Below, in pieces: positions 40,862-50,465 of a DNA stretch of 64,000 bases. Position 1 is the stretch's first letter, and each line of letters begins with the position of its first letter. The position numbers and the translations under genes are program-made. The stretch is from contig JAJDJB010000004.1 in the NCBI GenBank assembly GCA_030266985.1, positions 18,922-82,921 of the forward strand, given 5' to 3'. The DNA comes from Synergistaceae bacterium OttesenSCG-928-D05 (lineage in GTDB: Bacteria > Synergistota > Synergistia > Synergistales > Synergistaceae). Under the pieces are notes generated by a model. It worked only from the letters and a program-made list of their open reading frames with translations. It made no database searches and had not been told where the DNA came from.

Positions 40862-42076
40862 ATGAAATTCATGATCTTTTTCGACATGATCCAAACGGTC
40901 GCTTTCGCGGCATTCCTGCTGTTCATCGGAACCCTCCTGTGCAGGAAAATTTCCTTTCTCAACAAATACAACATTCCCGCGCCCGTCGTCGGCGGTCTGA
41001 TTTTCGCGTTCCTCAACTGGGGACTGCAATCCGCGCTGATCGGAATGCGTTTCGATACGACGCTCCAGGACCCCTTCATGATCGCCTTCTTCACGACAAT
41101 CGGACTCGGCGCAAGTATGAAACTCCTGAAAGAAGGCGGGAAGCATCTTGTTGTGTTTCTCGCAATCGCATCGACTCTGCTTGTTCTGCAGAACGCCGTA
41201 GCGTGGGGACTCTCCATCGTGACCGGCATCAACCCGCTGCTCGGTTTGCTCGCGGGCTCGATCACGATGAGCGGCGGACACGGAACAGGCGCGACTTTCG
41301 CGCGCTTTTTTACGCAGGAATATCATTTGGCGGGCGCAATGGAGCTTGCGATGGCGGCGGCGACGTTCGGCCTCGTATCGGGCTCGCTGATTGGCGGACC
41401 GATCGCGCGGCGGCTGATCCTCAAAAAACAACTGCGCTCCGGGATAGCGGCGCAGGATGAGCAGGCCAAAGCGGTCGAAGAAACGATCCTTGAAGCGGAA
41501 CAAGCGCCGGTGACAAAGGAAGATATCCTGTCCGCGATTTTCCAGATCACGTTCTGCATGGGCGTAGGCTCTGTCGTCTACGGCTTTTTCCTGCAAATGA
41601 ACATTAAAGTGCCGACTTATCTCTTCGCGCTCTTTGTGGGAATCATCGTGCGCAACCTCGCGGACTTCACGGGGATTTACAAAGTCAGCACGAGACTAAT
41701 CGACCTCATGGGAAGCGTCTCGCTCTCGCTCTTCCTCGCGATGGCGCTGATGTCGCTCAAACTGTGGGAGCTCGTGGATCTCGCGCTGCCCATGTTCGTC
41801 ATCCTCCTGGGGCAGGTCGTGCTCATGGCGTGCTTCGCAACCTTTGTCACGTTTAAATTGAACGGCGCGGATTACGACGCGGCGGTGCTCGCGGGCGGAC
41901 ACTGCGGATTTGGGCTCGGGGCAACGCCGAACGCAATTGCGAACATGCAGGCAATCACCAACAAATACGGCCCTGCGCCGCGCGCCTTTTTCCTCGTCTC
42001 CATCGTGGGCGCTTTCTTCATCGACGTCGTCAACGCCTTCGTGATTCAAGGTTTTGTCTCGTTGATGATGATGTAA
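40862..42076 (+). CDS. gltS: Sodium/glutamate symporter
   Basis: 404 aa, about ten or more membrane helices. GltS hallmarks: PAPVVGGL in the first part, SGGHGTGATF in the re-entrant loop, and the matching AGGHCGFGLGATPNAIANM in the second half. It imports glutamate with sodium. AGAGGTG precedes the ATG. A single-gene unit with its own terminator. Confidence 0.95.
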   Translation: MKFMIFFDMIQTVAFAAFLLFIGTLLCRKISFLNKYNIPAPVVGGLIFAFLNWGLQSALIGMRFDTTLQDPFMIAFFTTIGLGASMKLLKEGGKHLVVFLAIASTLLVLQNAVAWGLSIVTGINPLLGLLAGSITMSGGHGTGATFARFFTQEYHLAGAMELAMAAATFGLVSGSLIGGPIARRLILKKQLRSGIAAQDEQAKAVEETILEAEQAPVTKEDILSAIFQITFCMGVGSVVYGFFLQMNIKVPTYLFALFVGIIVRNLADFTGIYKVSTRLIDLMGSVSLSLFLAMALMSLKLWELVDLALPMFVILLGQVVLMACFATFVTFKLNGADYDAAVLAGGHCGFGLGATPNAIANMQAITNKYGPAPRAFFLVSIVGAFFIDVVNAFVIQGFVSLMMM

Positions 42077-42102
42077 AAAACAGAAAAATATTTGTAAAAA
42101 AG

Positions 42103-42145
42103 AAAGGCCTTCGCGATCCCTTTGGGGAAACGAAGGCCTTTTTTA
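42103..42145. terminator. Bidirectional terminator, gltS / radA
   Basis: AAAGGCCTTCG / CGAAGGCCTTT with a 17-base loop and T-runs on both strands, between the convergent gltS and radA genes. Confidence 0.88.
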
Positions 42146-42156
42146 TTCTTTCTTTT

Positions 42157-43500
42157 TTATTTTAGAAACAGCGTCAAAACTTCGTGGAGCGAAGCTACCT
42201 TAATCGTTTCAAGCGGCCAGTCATCCTTCGGGGTTCGTTTGCTGATGACCGCGCGTTTGAATCCCAACCGCGCGGCTTCCTTCAGGCGCATCAAAGTCCG
42301 CCCAGCAGGACGCACTTCGCCGGCTAGCCCGACTTCTCCGATAAAGCAAACGTCCGCGGGCAGCGGAAGGTCTTTCAGCGCGGAGGCCAGCGACACGCAG
42401 ATACCAAGGTCCGCGGATGGATCGCGCAGCGAAAGTCCGCCCGTTACGTTCAAATAGACGTCGCTCGTGCGCGAAGAGAGACCGCAGCGCCGTTCCAGTA
42501 CGGCGAGCAGCAGCTGCAGACGGTTCGTTTCGATTCCGCGCGCGGTTCTTCTCGGGTAGGGAAAGGGCGTCGTACAGGAAAGCGCCTGTATTTCCGCCGC
42601 AAGCGAACGGGAACCTTCCAGCACCATCGCAATCGAAACGCCGGAGCTGCCAAGGTCGGTGCCGTTCCAATAAAGTCGACTGGGATCCATGACTGCGGAC
42701 AGTCCTTTGTCCGACATCTCGAAGATGCCAAGTTCTTCCGTGCTGCCATATCTGTTTTTTTCAGCGCGCAGCAACCGGTTCGGCGAGTTTTGTTCGCCGG
42801 AGAATAACAGGACGACGTCGACAAGGTGTTCCAGAAGTTTTGGCCCTGCGATCTGTCCCTGCTTCGTGATATGTCCGACCAGCACGGCCGGAATCTGGCA
42901 GCGCTTCGCGACTTCGACCGCCATGGAGGCGACGCCCCGCACCTGATTCGGAGAACCCGCCCAGCCTTGCTCCTCGTCTGCGCGAAAAGCCTGCACGCTG
43001 TCAACGACCATGAATTCGTATCCCTCGGCCGCTTCCAGCGAGGATACCAAATCGCTCTCGCACAAAAGGTCGAGCCCGTCTACCATGAGGCCAAGTCTAC
43101 GTCCGCGCAGCGCAAGCTGCCCGGATGATTCTTCGCCGGAAATATATAAAACCTTATGTCCCTTTTTCGCCATTTCCGCGCAAACCTGAAGCAGCAGCGT
43201 CGATTTCCCGACGCCGGGTTCGCCGCCAAGCAGCGTAACGCCGCCCGCAACCCAGCCGCCGCCAAGCACGCGGTCAAGTTCTTCAATCCCAGATGGAATG
43301 CGACTCTGCTCTTGTACGTCGAGCCCGCGAATCGGCGAAACTTTTTTATGCGCCGTAACCGCTCCTTTTTTGGAGAGCGGCAGAGGCGCTTCTGGTTCCA
43401 TCGTTCCCCATTCGCCGCACGAGGGGCATTTGCCTACCATCGTGAGGCTGATGTGCCCGCAGTCTGCGCACTTATATCGTGAAATGTCTTTTTTCGCCAT
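42157..43500 (-). CDS. radA: DNA repair protein RadA
   Basis: 447 aa. N-terminal zinc finger (CADCGH ... CPSCGEWG), Walker A GGEPGVGKST, the RadA-specific KNRYGSTEE motif and a C-terminal Lon-like domain (LNVTGGLSLRDPSADLG). RadA drives branch migration during recombination. It is the last gene of a minus-strand run, six bases after the PHP gene. Confidence 0.97.
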   Translation of the reverse strand: MAKKDISRYKCADCGHISLTMVGKCPSCGEWGTMEPEAPLPLSKKGAVTAHKKVSPIRGLDVQEQSRIPSGIEELDRVLGGGWVAGGVTLLGGEPGVGKSTLLLQVCAEMAKKGHKVLYISGEESSGQLALRGRRLGLMVDGLDLLCESDLVSSLEAAEGYEFMVVDSVQAFRADEEQGWAGSPNQVRGVASMAVEVAKRCQIPAVLVGHITKQGQIAGPKLLEHLVDVVLLFSGEQNSPNRLLRAEKNRYGSTEELGIFEMSDKGLSAVMDPSRLYWNGTDLGSSGVSIAMVLEGSRSLAAEIQALSCTTPFPYPRRTARGIETNRLQLLLAVLERRCGLSSRTSDVYLNVTGGLSLRDPSADLGICVSLASALKDLPLPADVCFIGEVGLAGEVRPAGRTLMRLKEAARLGFKRAVISKRTPKDDWPLETIKVASLHEVLTLFLK

Positions 43501-43506
43501 TAATCT

Positions 43507-44256
43507 CTACCCCCACGGCCACGAAATCCGCCGGCCGTCTTCGCCGCGAATTGCCTTTTTTACTTCCTCGAACGTCGGCTCTTCCAGCATCATCTTCGTG
43601 CAGTTTGCGCGCGAAAGGCTTTCAAGCATGTGCGAGTCGGAGGATCGGATAAACGTACGCCCGGGATACTGCTCGCGCCATTCGTTCGCCTCAACGGAAT
43701 CGACGCGGCGCGAAAGTTCGAACGCGTCCGCGGGATAATCAAGCGGCATCGGCCCGAGTGCAGCCGGGAAAGAAAACGCGGGGCGGTCGACATGCGCCAG
43801 AATCGCAAGCCCGCCCATCTCGTGCACTTTTTCCACGATCTGGTCAATTTCATAGCCCGCGCCTTGAATCAGCAGCACGTCTTCCTCTTTTACGATGTTG
43901 TTGTTTTCGTCGACGACGACCTGATAGCCGAAGTAGTCGACGTCATTCGGAATTTTTCTGACGCGCTCCCAGAGCCACGCTTTATAGGCAAGCGCGACGT
44001 CATAATCCGGAAAAACGCACAATGTATGAATGTCTTCCGCGCTTTGCGTTTCGACGCAGGGAAGAACGACGGGGTTTCCGGCCGCGGCCGCCGCAACGCC
44101 CGGATAATTTTCACAGGTGTTGTGGTCCGCGATCCCGATGATGTCAATCTCGGCTTCGCGCACTTTCCGCACGATGTCGGGCGCGCCCATTTCCAACTCT
44201 CCGCAGGGCGAAAGTGCGGTATGGATGTGAAGATCCACCCAGAAAGGCTTCAGCAA
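43507..44256 (-). CDS. PHP-domain phosphoesterase
   Basis: 249 aa. PHP metal motifs: DLHIHTALSPCG at the start, IADHNTCENY, LAHVDRPA and SSDSHM near the end. It is part of a cluster with DRTGG, HATPase and hydrogenase-like genes that recurs near [FeFe] hydrogenases in anaerobes. The substrate is unknown. The start appears to be TTG. Confidence 0.85.
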   Translation of the reverse strand: MLKPFWVDLHIHTALSPCGELEMGAPDIVRKVREAEIDIIGIADHNTCENYPGVAAAAAGNPVVLPCVETQSAEDIHTLCVFPDYDVALAYKAWLWERVRKIPNDVDYFGYQVVVDENNNIVKEEDVLLIQGAGYEIDQIVEKVHEMGGLAILAHVDRPAFSFPAALGPMPLDYPADAFELSRRVDSVEANEWREQYPGRTFIRSSDSHMLESLSRANCTKMMLEEPTFEEVKKAIRGEDGRRISWPWG

Positions 44257-44265
44257 AACGGCCCG

Positions 44266-44601
44266 TTACTCTCCCAGCCCGAGTTCGGCAAGTTTCCCGC
44301 AAATTCCGTAGATCGTTTCGCCAACGGTGGCGATGCAGATTTTTTCTTCCTCGCAGCGCAGCTTGAGTTCCGGGGTCGCTTTTCTGCCCGCAGCGATGAG
44401 GATCAGCGGGAGATCTTTCAAAACGGCGACTGCTGCCACGTTCAGATGTGTCTGAATCGTTACCCATGCGGCGCCCTCAGGTGCGGTGCCCATCACAAAA
44501 CTCAGCAGGTCACCCGCCGTAACTTGCGTGACTTCGCGCTCCCCGTCTCCGGGGGTCTGCACGTCGGCGCCAAGCGCCTTACATAATTCATTTATTTTCA
44601 T
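44266..44601 (-). CDS. DRTGG-domain protein, copy 1
   Basis: 111 aa, similar in length and pattern to the DRTGG-like protein at 46406 (MKINELCKALGADV against MNLKEIAEILDAEA). The start at 44601 is set by AGGAAGG inside the end of the hydrogenase-like gene, one base away. Longer frames to 44799 lie inside that gene. The DRTGG fold is thought to bind ligands or act as an adaptor; the role here is not known. Confidence 0.75.
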   Translation of the reverse strand: MKINELCKALGADVQTPGDGEREVTQVTAGDLLSFVMGTAPEGAAWVTIQTHLNVAAVAVLKDLPLILIAAGRKATPELKLRCEEEKICIATVGETIYGICGKLAELGLGE

Positions 44602-44602
44602 T

Positions 44603-45922
44603 CTATTGATCCTTCCTCTTAGAGGTGTGCGGCTGCGATTCCGAGAGGAATACGATTCTGTTCGCGAGAGACGCGATCCCTTCCCGGAGTTTAAAAATGC
44701 AATCCGTAATAGAACCGTGCCCGCGCACAATCTCTTCCGCCATAGCCTGGCAGGAAGGGCGTCCGCAAGCGCCGCAGTCGATGTGCGGCAGCCCGGCATA
44801 GACTTCTTTCATCTGCTGGAGCTTCAACATTGCGTCCGCCACGTTATCGGACAACGGCATACGCGGACGCGGCTGGTATTCGCTCGTGATGGACCAGAAG
44901 TCCATGGAATAAAGATCTTCCGCCCGCGCAAGCTCACGCGGCGTGATTTCCCAGTCCGCCTCGATATTATTCAGGCGCAGGTTCGCGAGGAAACGGGATT
45001 CCGCCGTGCCAATGCCGCCGACGCAGCCTGTGTCGCAAACGCGGCACTCGACAAAATCGACGCCGCGCAGACGCCCGAGTTCCAGTTCCTGCAACAAATC
45101 CAGCGTGTTGCGCATGCCGGAGACCGCGAGGATCGTTAATTTCTTTTCCGAATATGCCTGCACATGCCGCGACTCGCCTGCGCGGCGCGCCCACGTGATC
45201 CAGCGGTTATTGCGTTTTTTTATCTTCGGTGCTTCACCGTTTTCAACGGACAGGTTGCCGGCGGCCATAATGCTGCGCGCCACACGGCGCAGTGTAACCG
45301 CATAATCGATCGGCGATTTTTTGCGCCCCTGCGGGTCGCGTATCATGGTGATTTTCGCTGGGCAGGGGGCAAGCAGCGTGAGCGGAATATCGCTGTTAGT
45401 ACGCATCTTCCAGAGGTCCGCCATCAGTTCGAGCGGCGTGTGCAGCGGGATGACGCGCGATAAAAGTTCCGGAAACCTGAATTGGATCAATCGCAGGACA
45501 GAAGGGCAATAGACCGAAATCAGCGGCAGCGTCTCCTTCGGCGCGCGGTTCAAAAGCTGCGCCGTCGCATATGCGGAGAGGTCGAACGCATCTTCCGCTT
45601 CATCGATCATAACGTTTATTTCCAGAGATTTCAGGACTTCTTCAAGCTGCCCCGGCTGCGCGTAATGGCTGAATTGCGCAAAGAAAACCGGATCCGCGAT
45701 AATCGTCGCGCGCGTCGATTCCTTGATCCTGTTCCAGTCGTCTTCATAAATACCAAGCGCTTTCCTGCCGCAGGAACGGAGACATTCCCCACAGTCGATA
45801 CACAGTTCCGGGATGATGCTGATTTGCCCGTCTACAACGCGGATCGCCTCGGTCGGGCAGTCCCGTATACAGTTTACACAGCCTTCGCAGGCTTCTTTTG
45901 TTATCTTTATGCTGTTGATCAA
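44603..45922 (-). CDS. [FeFe]-hydrogenase-like iron-sulfur protein, probably sensory
   Basis: 439 aa. Two [4Fe-4S] motifs first (CEGCVNCIRDCP, CIDCGECLRSCG), then a region like the hydrogenase H-cluster domain, then a C-terminal four-Cys cluster domain (HIDCGACGRPSCQAM). The H-cluster Cys can be matched (YCPSV, APCPAK, CRVCDTGC), but the first Cys of the usual TSCCP, needed for proton transfer in enzymes, is Tyr. It also seems short for an enzyme. I infer a hydrogen or redox sensor. The start is TTG, seven bases after GGAGGGGAGGG. Confidence 0.78.
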   Translation of the reverse strand: MINSIKITKEACEGCVNCIRDCPTEAIRVVDGQISIIPELCIDCGECLRSCGRKALGIYEDDWNRIKESTRATIIADPVFFAQFSHYAQPGQLEEVLKSLEINVMIDEAEDAFDLSAYATAQLLNRAPKETLPLISVYCPSVLRLIQFRFPELLSRVIPLHTPLELMADLWKMRTNSDIPLTLLAPCPAKITMIRDPQGRKKSPIDYAVTLRRVARSIMAAGNLSVENGEAPKIKKRNNRWITWARRAGESRHVQAYSEKKLTILAVSGMRNTLDLLQELELGRLRGVDFVECRVCDTGCVGGIGTAESRFLANLRLNNIEADWEITPRELARAEDLYSMDFWSITSEYQPRPRMPLSDNVADAMLKLQQMKEVYAGLPHIDCGACGRPSCQAMAEEIVRGHGSITDCIFKLREGIASLANRIVFLSESQPHTSKRKDQ

Positions 45923-45973
45923 GCGCGTCCCTCCCCTCCGGCTTTGGTGATTTCTTCACATATGCCGCAAAAG

Positions 45974-46402
45974 CTATTTTTGAAAGAGGATCGTGCTTTT
46001 CAGCTGTGTGCCCACCCCGGGCGTCGATTCAATCTCAAAAACATCGCTGTTACGTTTTATGTTCGGCAACCCCATGCCTGCGCCAAACCCCATTTCCCGT
46101 GCGTGGTCCGACGCCGTCGTATATCCTTCTGTCATCGCTTTTCCGATGTCAGGGATGCCGGGGCCTTCATCAACCGTACACAGCTCAATTTTGTCTTCGG
46201 AAATGAGCGCTTTTAGGATACCGCCGCCTGCGTGGATTACAAGATTCATCTCCGCCTCATAGGTCACGACGGCAGCGCGCCTGCAAACGTCCGACTCGAT
46301 CCCGAGCATTTTGAGCGTATTTTTTATGTTATTCGAGGCCGCCCCGGCCACCATATAGTCGTTTCCCTCTATCTTATATTCAAGAGAGACCGGCTCCGCC
46401 AT
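45974..46402 (-). CDS. HATPase-type anti-sigma-like ATP-binding protein
   Basis: 142 aa GHKL ATPase of the RsbW/SpoIIAB size class: N-box YEAEMNLVIHA, G1 box VDEGPGIPD, G2-type GFGAGMGLPNIK. It has no histidine kinase dimerisation domain, so it probably phosphorylates or sequesters a partner protein. Lies between the DRTGG gene and the hydrogenase-like gene in one operon. Confidence 0.85.
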   Translation of the reverse strand: MAEPVSLEYKIEGNDYMVAGAASNNIKNTLKMLGIESDVCRRAAVVTYEAEMNLVIHAGGGILKALISEDKIELCTVDEGPGIPDIGKAMTEGYTTASDHAREMGFGAGMGLPNIKRNSDVFEIESTPGVGTQLKSTILFQK

Positions 46403-46405
46403 GAG

Positions 46406-46768
46406 CTACGCCTCTTTGGTCGGTGCGTAGCCAGGCTCCAGTCCTTTTGCGAAAAGCTTGCCGCACGTCTCGTAGAGGCTGAGCTTCGTCATAAGTACAG
46501 GAATACCGTTCTCTTTCGCGAGCGCGAGCGTCTCTTCGAGCGGCTTTTTCCCGCGCACGAAAACGACCGCGGGCAAATCGAGCATCTGCGCCGTGCGTAC
46601 GATCTGGACGTTTGTGAGACCCGTCAAAAGCAGTGCGCCCGGAGGGCAGAACGCGAGTACGTCGCTCATAAGATCGCAGGCGTATGCGTTCGGAATATCC
46701 ACTGTCGCCAGGTCTGCACCGGACACAGCTTCTGCGTCAAGAATCTCCGCGATTTCCTTCAAGTTCAT
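46406..46768 (-). CDS. DRTGG-domain protein, copy 2
   Basis: 120 aa DRTGG-like protein (TGLTNVQIVRTAQMLDLPAVVFVRGK). AGGAGGAAG precedes the ATG. First gene of the operon that runs through the HATPase, hydrogenase-like, DRTGG, PHP and probably radA genes. Confidence 0.78.
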   Translation of the reverse strand: MNLKEIAEILDAEAVSGADLATVDIPNAYACDLMSDVLAFCPPGALLLTGLTNVQIVRTAQMLDLPAVVFVRGKKPLEETLALAKENGIPVLMTKLSLYETCGKLFAKGLEPGYAPTKEA

Positions 46769-46978
46769 TTTTATCTTCCTCCTAGAGTTGTAACAATACG
46801 CTTATGGCATTAGTATAGCCTACCTCGTCGCTTGCGTAAAGAATAACAAACTATAGTTACAAAGGCAAGGGGAAGCATGCGGAAGATCGAACAACGCCTT
46901 GCATCAGTCTGAAAAAGGAGTAATATAAGACAACGGTTCAAGCGGCCGCTTGCAATAATAGACAAGGAACGTGATCAC

Positions 46979-48370
46979 GTGATTGGATTTTACCTTTCAG
47001 CCATCCTGACTGTCGGCGCTTTCGTCACAGCCGGTATCATTATCGGACGCCGTGCCGTCTCGGGGGAAGATTTCAGCCTTGGCGGGCGCAAGTCCTCCGC
47101 TGCGGGCGTGACCGGCATCCTGCTTGGCGCGCTCGTGGGCGGGGCGTCTACGGTTGGAACCGTGCAAATGGCGTACAGTTACGGCATGTCTGCCATTTGG
47201 TTCACCACGGGCGGCGGCGTTGGCTGCTTACTGCTCGGCATTTATTTCGCAAGGCCAATGCGCGATTCCGGAATCACAACGATTGCGGACTATCTGGAAA
47301 ACGGCTATCCCGAAAAGGGAAAAGCGATCTCACTTACGGCTACGGTCTCTTCCTCGATCGGTACTTTTATCTCCGTGAGCGCGCAATTTCTATCTTGCAT
47401 CGCGCTGCTGCGCGGGATTTTTCCCCTTCCCGCCCCCGTCGCGTCGCTGCTTTCCGCAGTTTTCATCATCGGCTTCATCGCTTCCGGCGGGCTGAAAAGT
47501 TTCAGCAAACTTGGCGCGGCAAAAATCGTCCTGCTCTACGGTGCGCTCATCGTCTGCGCCGCTGCGGCGGTACGAGGCGGCGGCACGTTCAATGCAGTTT
47601 TTTCCACGCTGCCCGCCCAACCCTGGTTTAACCCGTTCGGACGCGGCCTCGCCATTGATTTCGGTGCTCTTATATCGATGGTGACCGGCATATTCACTAC
47701 GCAGATTTATATTCAGGCGCTTGCCGCCGCAAAAGACGCGAAAACCGCAAGACATGGTGCGTTTGCATCCGCGATCCTAATGCCCCCGATGGGATTTCTC
47801 GGAACATGGATCGGTCTTTCCGTCCGCGCGCGCGGGGTTGAAATGGCCCCGAACAACGTGCTGTCGTGGTTCATTATGGACTCTTTCCCGCCCCTGCTGG
47901 CGGGTGTCATCTGGGCAGGGATTCTGATTACGACGATTGGCTGCGCGGCAGGACTGCTGCTCGGCGTATCGACTAACATATATAAAAACCTCTTGCCCGC
48001 GAGCATTCGCGGCAACACCGAGGCACAGGCGACACTTGCACAACGTGTCGTTATTCTCGCACTCGTTATGACCGCAACGATATTCGGCGCCTTTGGCGCC
48101 AATACGCTGATCCTTGAATTGAGTTACTTGAGTATGGGGCTGCGCGGTGCGGGGACTTTCCTGCCGTTCCTTCTGGCTGTTCTGCGGCCCGGCTGGCTCG
48201 ACGCGAAGTGGGCGCTCGCCTCTAGCGTCTGCGGTCTCACAGGCGCGGTACTTTGGGCCTTCGCGGGCATGCCGGGAGACCCGCTCTTTGCGGGATTGGC
48301 CGTTTCCGCTTTATGCGTCGCGCTGGGAACGACGAAACGCAAGAGGGATAATTTTTTGGACCTTCCATAA
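46979..48370 (+). CDS. Sodium:solute symporter family transporter
   Basis: 463 aa, about 12-13 membrane helices of the LeuT-like SSS fold. The GRKSS...G-x-L-x-GALVGGASTVGTVQ stretch is the SSS entry motif. The start is GTG 46979, within the palindrome CGTGATCACG; AAGGA lies 11 bases upstream. The substrate is unknown. Not in an operon. Confidence 0.85.
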   Translation: MIGFYLSAILTVGAFVTAGIIIGRRAVSGEDFSLGGRKSSAAGVTGILLGALVGGASTVGTVQMAYSYGMSAIWFTTGGGVGCLLLGIYFARPMRDSGITTIADYLENGYPEKGKAISLTATVSSSIGTFISVSAQFLSCIALLRGIFPLPAPVASLLSAVFIIGFIASGGLKSFSKLGAAKIVLLYGALIVCAAAAVRGGGTFNAVFSTLPAQPWFNPFGRGLAIDFGALISMVTGIFTTQIYIQALAAAKDAKTARHGAFASAILMPPMGFLGTWIGLSVRARGVEMAPNNVLSWFIMDSFPPLLAGVIWAGILITTIGCAAGLLLGVSTNIYKNLLPASIRGNTEAQATLAQRVVILALVMTATIFGAFGANTLILELSYLSMGLRGAGTFLPFLLAVLRPGWLDAKWALASSVCGLTGAVLWAFAGMPGDPLFAGLAVSALCVALGTTKRKRDNFLDLP

Positions 48371-48469
48371 AACGCGTTTTTTAAAAAAGATAAGTTAGAG
48401 ACCTGCGGTTCCAAAATACTTTTCTTTGAGAGTACAAATCATAGGCCGCCAGCTTTCAAGCAATAACAG

Positions 48470-48490
48470 GCCGCGCCGTAAAGGCGCGGC
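48470..48490 (-). terminator. Hairpin after the adenosine-specific kinase gene
   Basis: GCCGCGCC / GGCGCGGC with a five-base loop, about 20 bp after the stop. A clear T-run is absent. Confidence 0.6.
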
Positions 48491-48509
48491 GCTATTGTCA
48501 ATTACAAAT

Positions 48510-49004
48510 TCAGCGTTTGTATCCGATGATCTTGCGCAGCAAATTGATCCGCCACGCTTTGCCTTCCTCGTCTTCAATGCCTTTTGTCGGAAAACCGTCA
48601 ATCACGCCGATCACGCCGCGCCCCTGTTCCGATTCGGCGACAAGAATCTGCAGCGGGTTGGCCGTCGCCGCAAAAACGCGGCAAACTTCCTGCACACCCT
48701 TAATACGATCCAACACGTTGATTGGATAACCATTGCGCAGCATAACGATAAAGACATGTCCCGCGTTGACCATGCGTGCGTTTTCGACGGCTATTTTTTC
48801 AAGGTCTTCCTTATTGCCGTCATGACGCACAAGGCAGTCACCCGAAGCTTCGCAAAAAGCGATGCCGAATTCCAGCCCCGGCGCGGAGGTTACAAGCGCC
48901 TCGTACAGGTCCTCGACGGTTTTTATAAAATGACTCTGGCCGACAACGATATTGCACCCTTCGGGGATATTTACCTGAACGATTTCCGTTTTAAAAGCAG
49001 CCAT
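48510..49004 (-). CDS. Adenosine-specific kinase family protein
   Basis: 164 aa of the PF04008 family: [61 protein letters not shown] and [18 protein letters not shown] match its conserved blocks. An archaeal member binds adenosine; the true reaction in bacteria is uncertain. The start at 49004 is set by GGGAGG; longer frames add a Cys-rich stretch unlike the family. Confidence 0.9.
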   Translation of the reverse strand: MAAFKTEIVQVNIPEGCNIVVGQSHFIKTVEDLYEALVTSAPGLEFGIAFCEASGDCLVRHDGNKEDLEKIAVENARMVNAGHVFIVMLRNGYPINVLDRIKGVQEVCRVFAATANPLQILVAESEQGRGVIGVIDGFPTKGIEDEEGKAWRINLLRKIIGYKR

Positions 49005-49205
49005 AACGATACCTCCCAATTTGCAAAATCTCTTGTGAGAGTATAGCAGTTGAGACACACGCAGACAACGGACCGCATCGCAGTAAACATAGGCACACCT
49101 GCACGAAGTGCGAATCATATTGCAATGATTTTCCATCAGCCGTAATGCTTTATGCACAAAAAACACTTCTCCACCGATAACGCGCAAAAAACGACGAAAT
49201 ACGAA

Positions 49206-49249
49206 GCGGGAGACCCCGAAGGCGTATGCCTTGTTGAGGGGTCTCCCGC
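49206..49249 (-). terminator. Terminator of the OmpH-like gene
   Basis: Perfect 12-bp outer stem (GCGGGAGACCCC / GGGGTCTCCCGC) and an inner AAGGC / GCCTT hairpin, 38 bp after the stop. Confidence 0.8.
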
Positions 49250-49286
49250 AAGTATTTCTAAGTTGTTTGTGCGTTATCGCCGCGTT

Positions 49287-49721
49287 TTAGCCTTTTTTCT
49301 TCAGCTCAAGGATTACATCTTCCGTAATGTCAAGACCGCCGAAGAGGACCGCGCCCTTATCAACGACAACTGTGATTTTCTTCGCGTTTGCAACGGTACG
49401 GATCGCGAGGTCCGCGTCTTTCAGAAGGGGCTCCATGAGTCTTCTTTCCTCATTTGCAGCTTCCATACGCTTCGCGTTGAAGATCTCCTGTTTTTTTCTG
49501 TCATCAGGCTCTTTCTCAACTGCCGCACGCATTTCATTTTCTTTCGCTTCCACCGCAGCCTTAACCTGCTGCAGCGTCTGTTCCATTTTCGGGTGCTGGA
49601 ACATGATCTTATCCATGTCGATGCAGCCGATCACATCCTGCGCAAATGCCGTTCCCGCCGCAAAAACGGAGATTGCAAAGACAAGCAGGAATATTTTTGT
49701 CATTTTCTTTACCTGAACCAT
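49287..49721 (-). CDS. OmpH/Skp-family periplasmic protein
   Basis: 144 aa. Signal peptide (residues to about 25, AFA-QD), then the Skp pattern: IGCIDMDKIMFQHPKMEQ, a long Glu/Lys-rich coiled coil, and ITVVVDKGAVLFGGLDITEDVI at the end. Skp chaperones outer-membrane proteins, which supports a diderm cell. I chose ATG 49721, ten bases after AAGGAAG; ATG 49703 is possible. Not next to bamA here. Confidence 0.88.
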   Translation of the reverse strand: MVQVKKMTKIFLLVFAISVFAAGTAFAQDVIGCIDMDKIMFQHPKMEQTLQQVKAAVEAKENEMRAAVEKEPDDRKKQEIFNAKRMEAANEERRLMEPLLKDADLAIRTVANAKKITVVVDKGAVLFGGLDITEDVILELKKKG

Positions 49722-49862
49722 GTGCACAACACTTCCTTCTTAAACTTGTAAGCTACATTGAGCGTACTTGAATTTCGTTAATTTTACCTGTCAATAAACC
49801 CGGAGTCCACGTATAATTGCGGAGTCGGGGGGACTACTGTTATAGAAATGAGGCGTACCACC

Positions 49863-50084
49863 ATGAAATGTCTCGCAACGTTCGACACGACCCATATGGC
49901 TCTCATGTTCGAGAATATCTGCCGCACCGCCGGCTATGCATCGCGCGTTATCCCTGTACCACGGGAGGTTTCCGCCAGTTGCGGCCTCGCCTGCAGTTAT
50001 CCCTGCGGGGACGAGGATGCGATTCGGAAACTCGCGGGCGACCGGAATATCGACGTCGCCGGCTATTATAAATTCCCTGAGTGA
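49863..50084 (+). CDS. DUF3343 putative Se/S carrier-like protein
   Basis: 73 aa. CLATFDTTHMALMFENICR, then RVIPVPREVSASCGLACSYP, is the DUF3343 pattern, with the conserved Cys in SCGLAC. The family is proposed to carry selenium or sulfur and co-occurs with selenium-using anaerobes. That fits the selenoproteins grdA and grdB and the yqeB gene in this window. The start at 49863 has GAGG nine bases upstream. Confidence 0.85.
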   Translation: MKCLATFDTTHMALMFENICRTAGYASRVIPVPREVSASCGLACSYPCGDEDAIRKLAGDRNIDVAGYYKFPE

Positions 50085-50089
50085 TTTTA

Positions 50090-50371
50090 TCACATCGGTT
50101 CGTCCGGCGGAGGATTATCGCCAAAATATTTTCGCCAAAACAGCCAGCAGAGAAAACGCCAGAGTAAATATCCGGCGCATGCGATTGCCATGCCGATCCA
50201 GAAAAGCTCCCAAAGTGTGGAGCCAAAGCTGATTGCGCGCATTTTTCCAATGTTGCGCGCGACCGGCTCTCCCGGGCCAAACCACTTCCACGCCCAGACG
50301 CCAAGATAAAGCAAAGCGGCGACGATCAGTATTTTATTTAACTTTTCCCAGGGCGATCGCTCAAAATTCAT
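50090..50371 (-). CDS. Small membrane protein, unknown function
   Basis: 93 aa with two membrane helices (about residues 13-31 and 52-75, both Trp-rich) and a Pro-rich end. GGGGGTAGG precedes the ATG. Convergent with the DUF3343 gene, five bases apart. No family recognised. Confidence 0.6.
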   Translation of the reverse strand: MNFERSPWEKLNKILIVAALLYLGVWAWKWFGPGEPVARNIGKMRAISFGSTLWELFWIGMAIACAGYLLWRFLCWLFWRKYFGDNPPPDEPM

Positions 50372-50465
50372 ACCTACCCCCCTTTGTCGCGATCATTTTA
50401 TCACTTCTGCAGATCGAAATGGAGTTATATAATGTAATACGGCAAGTAACTTTTTGGAGGGGCTT

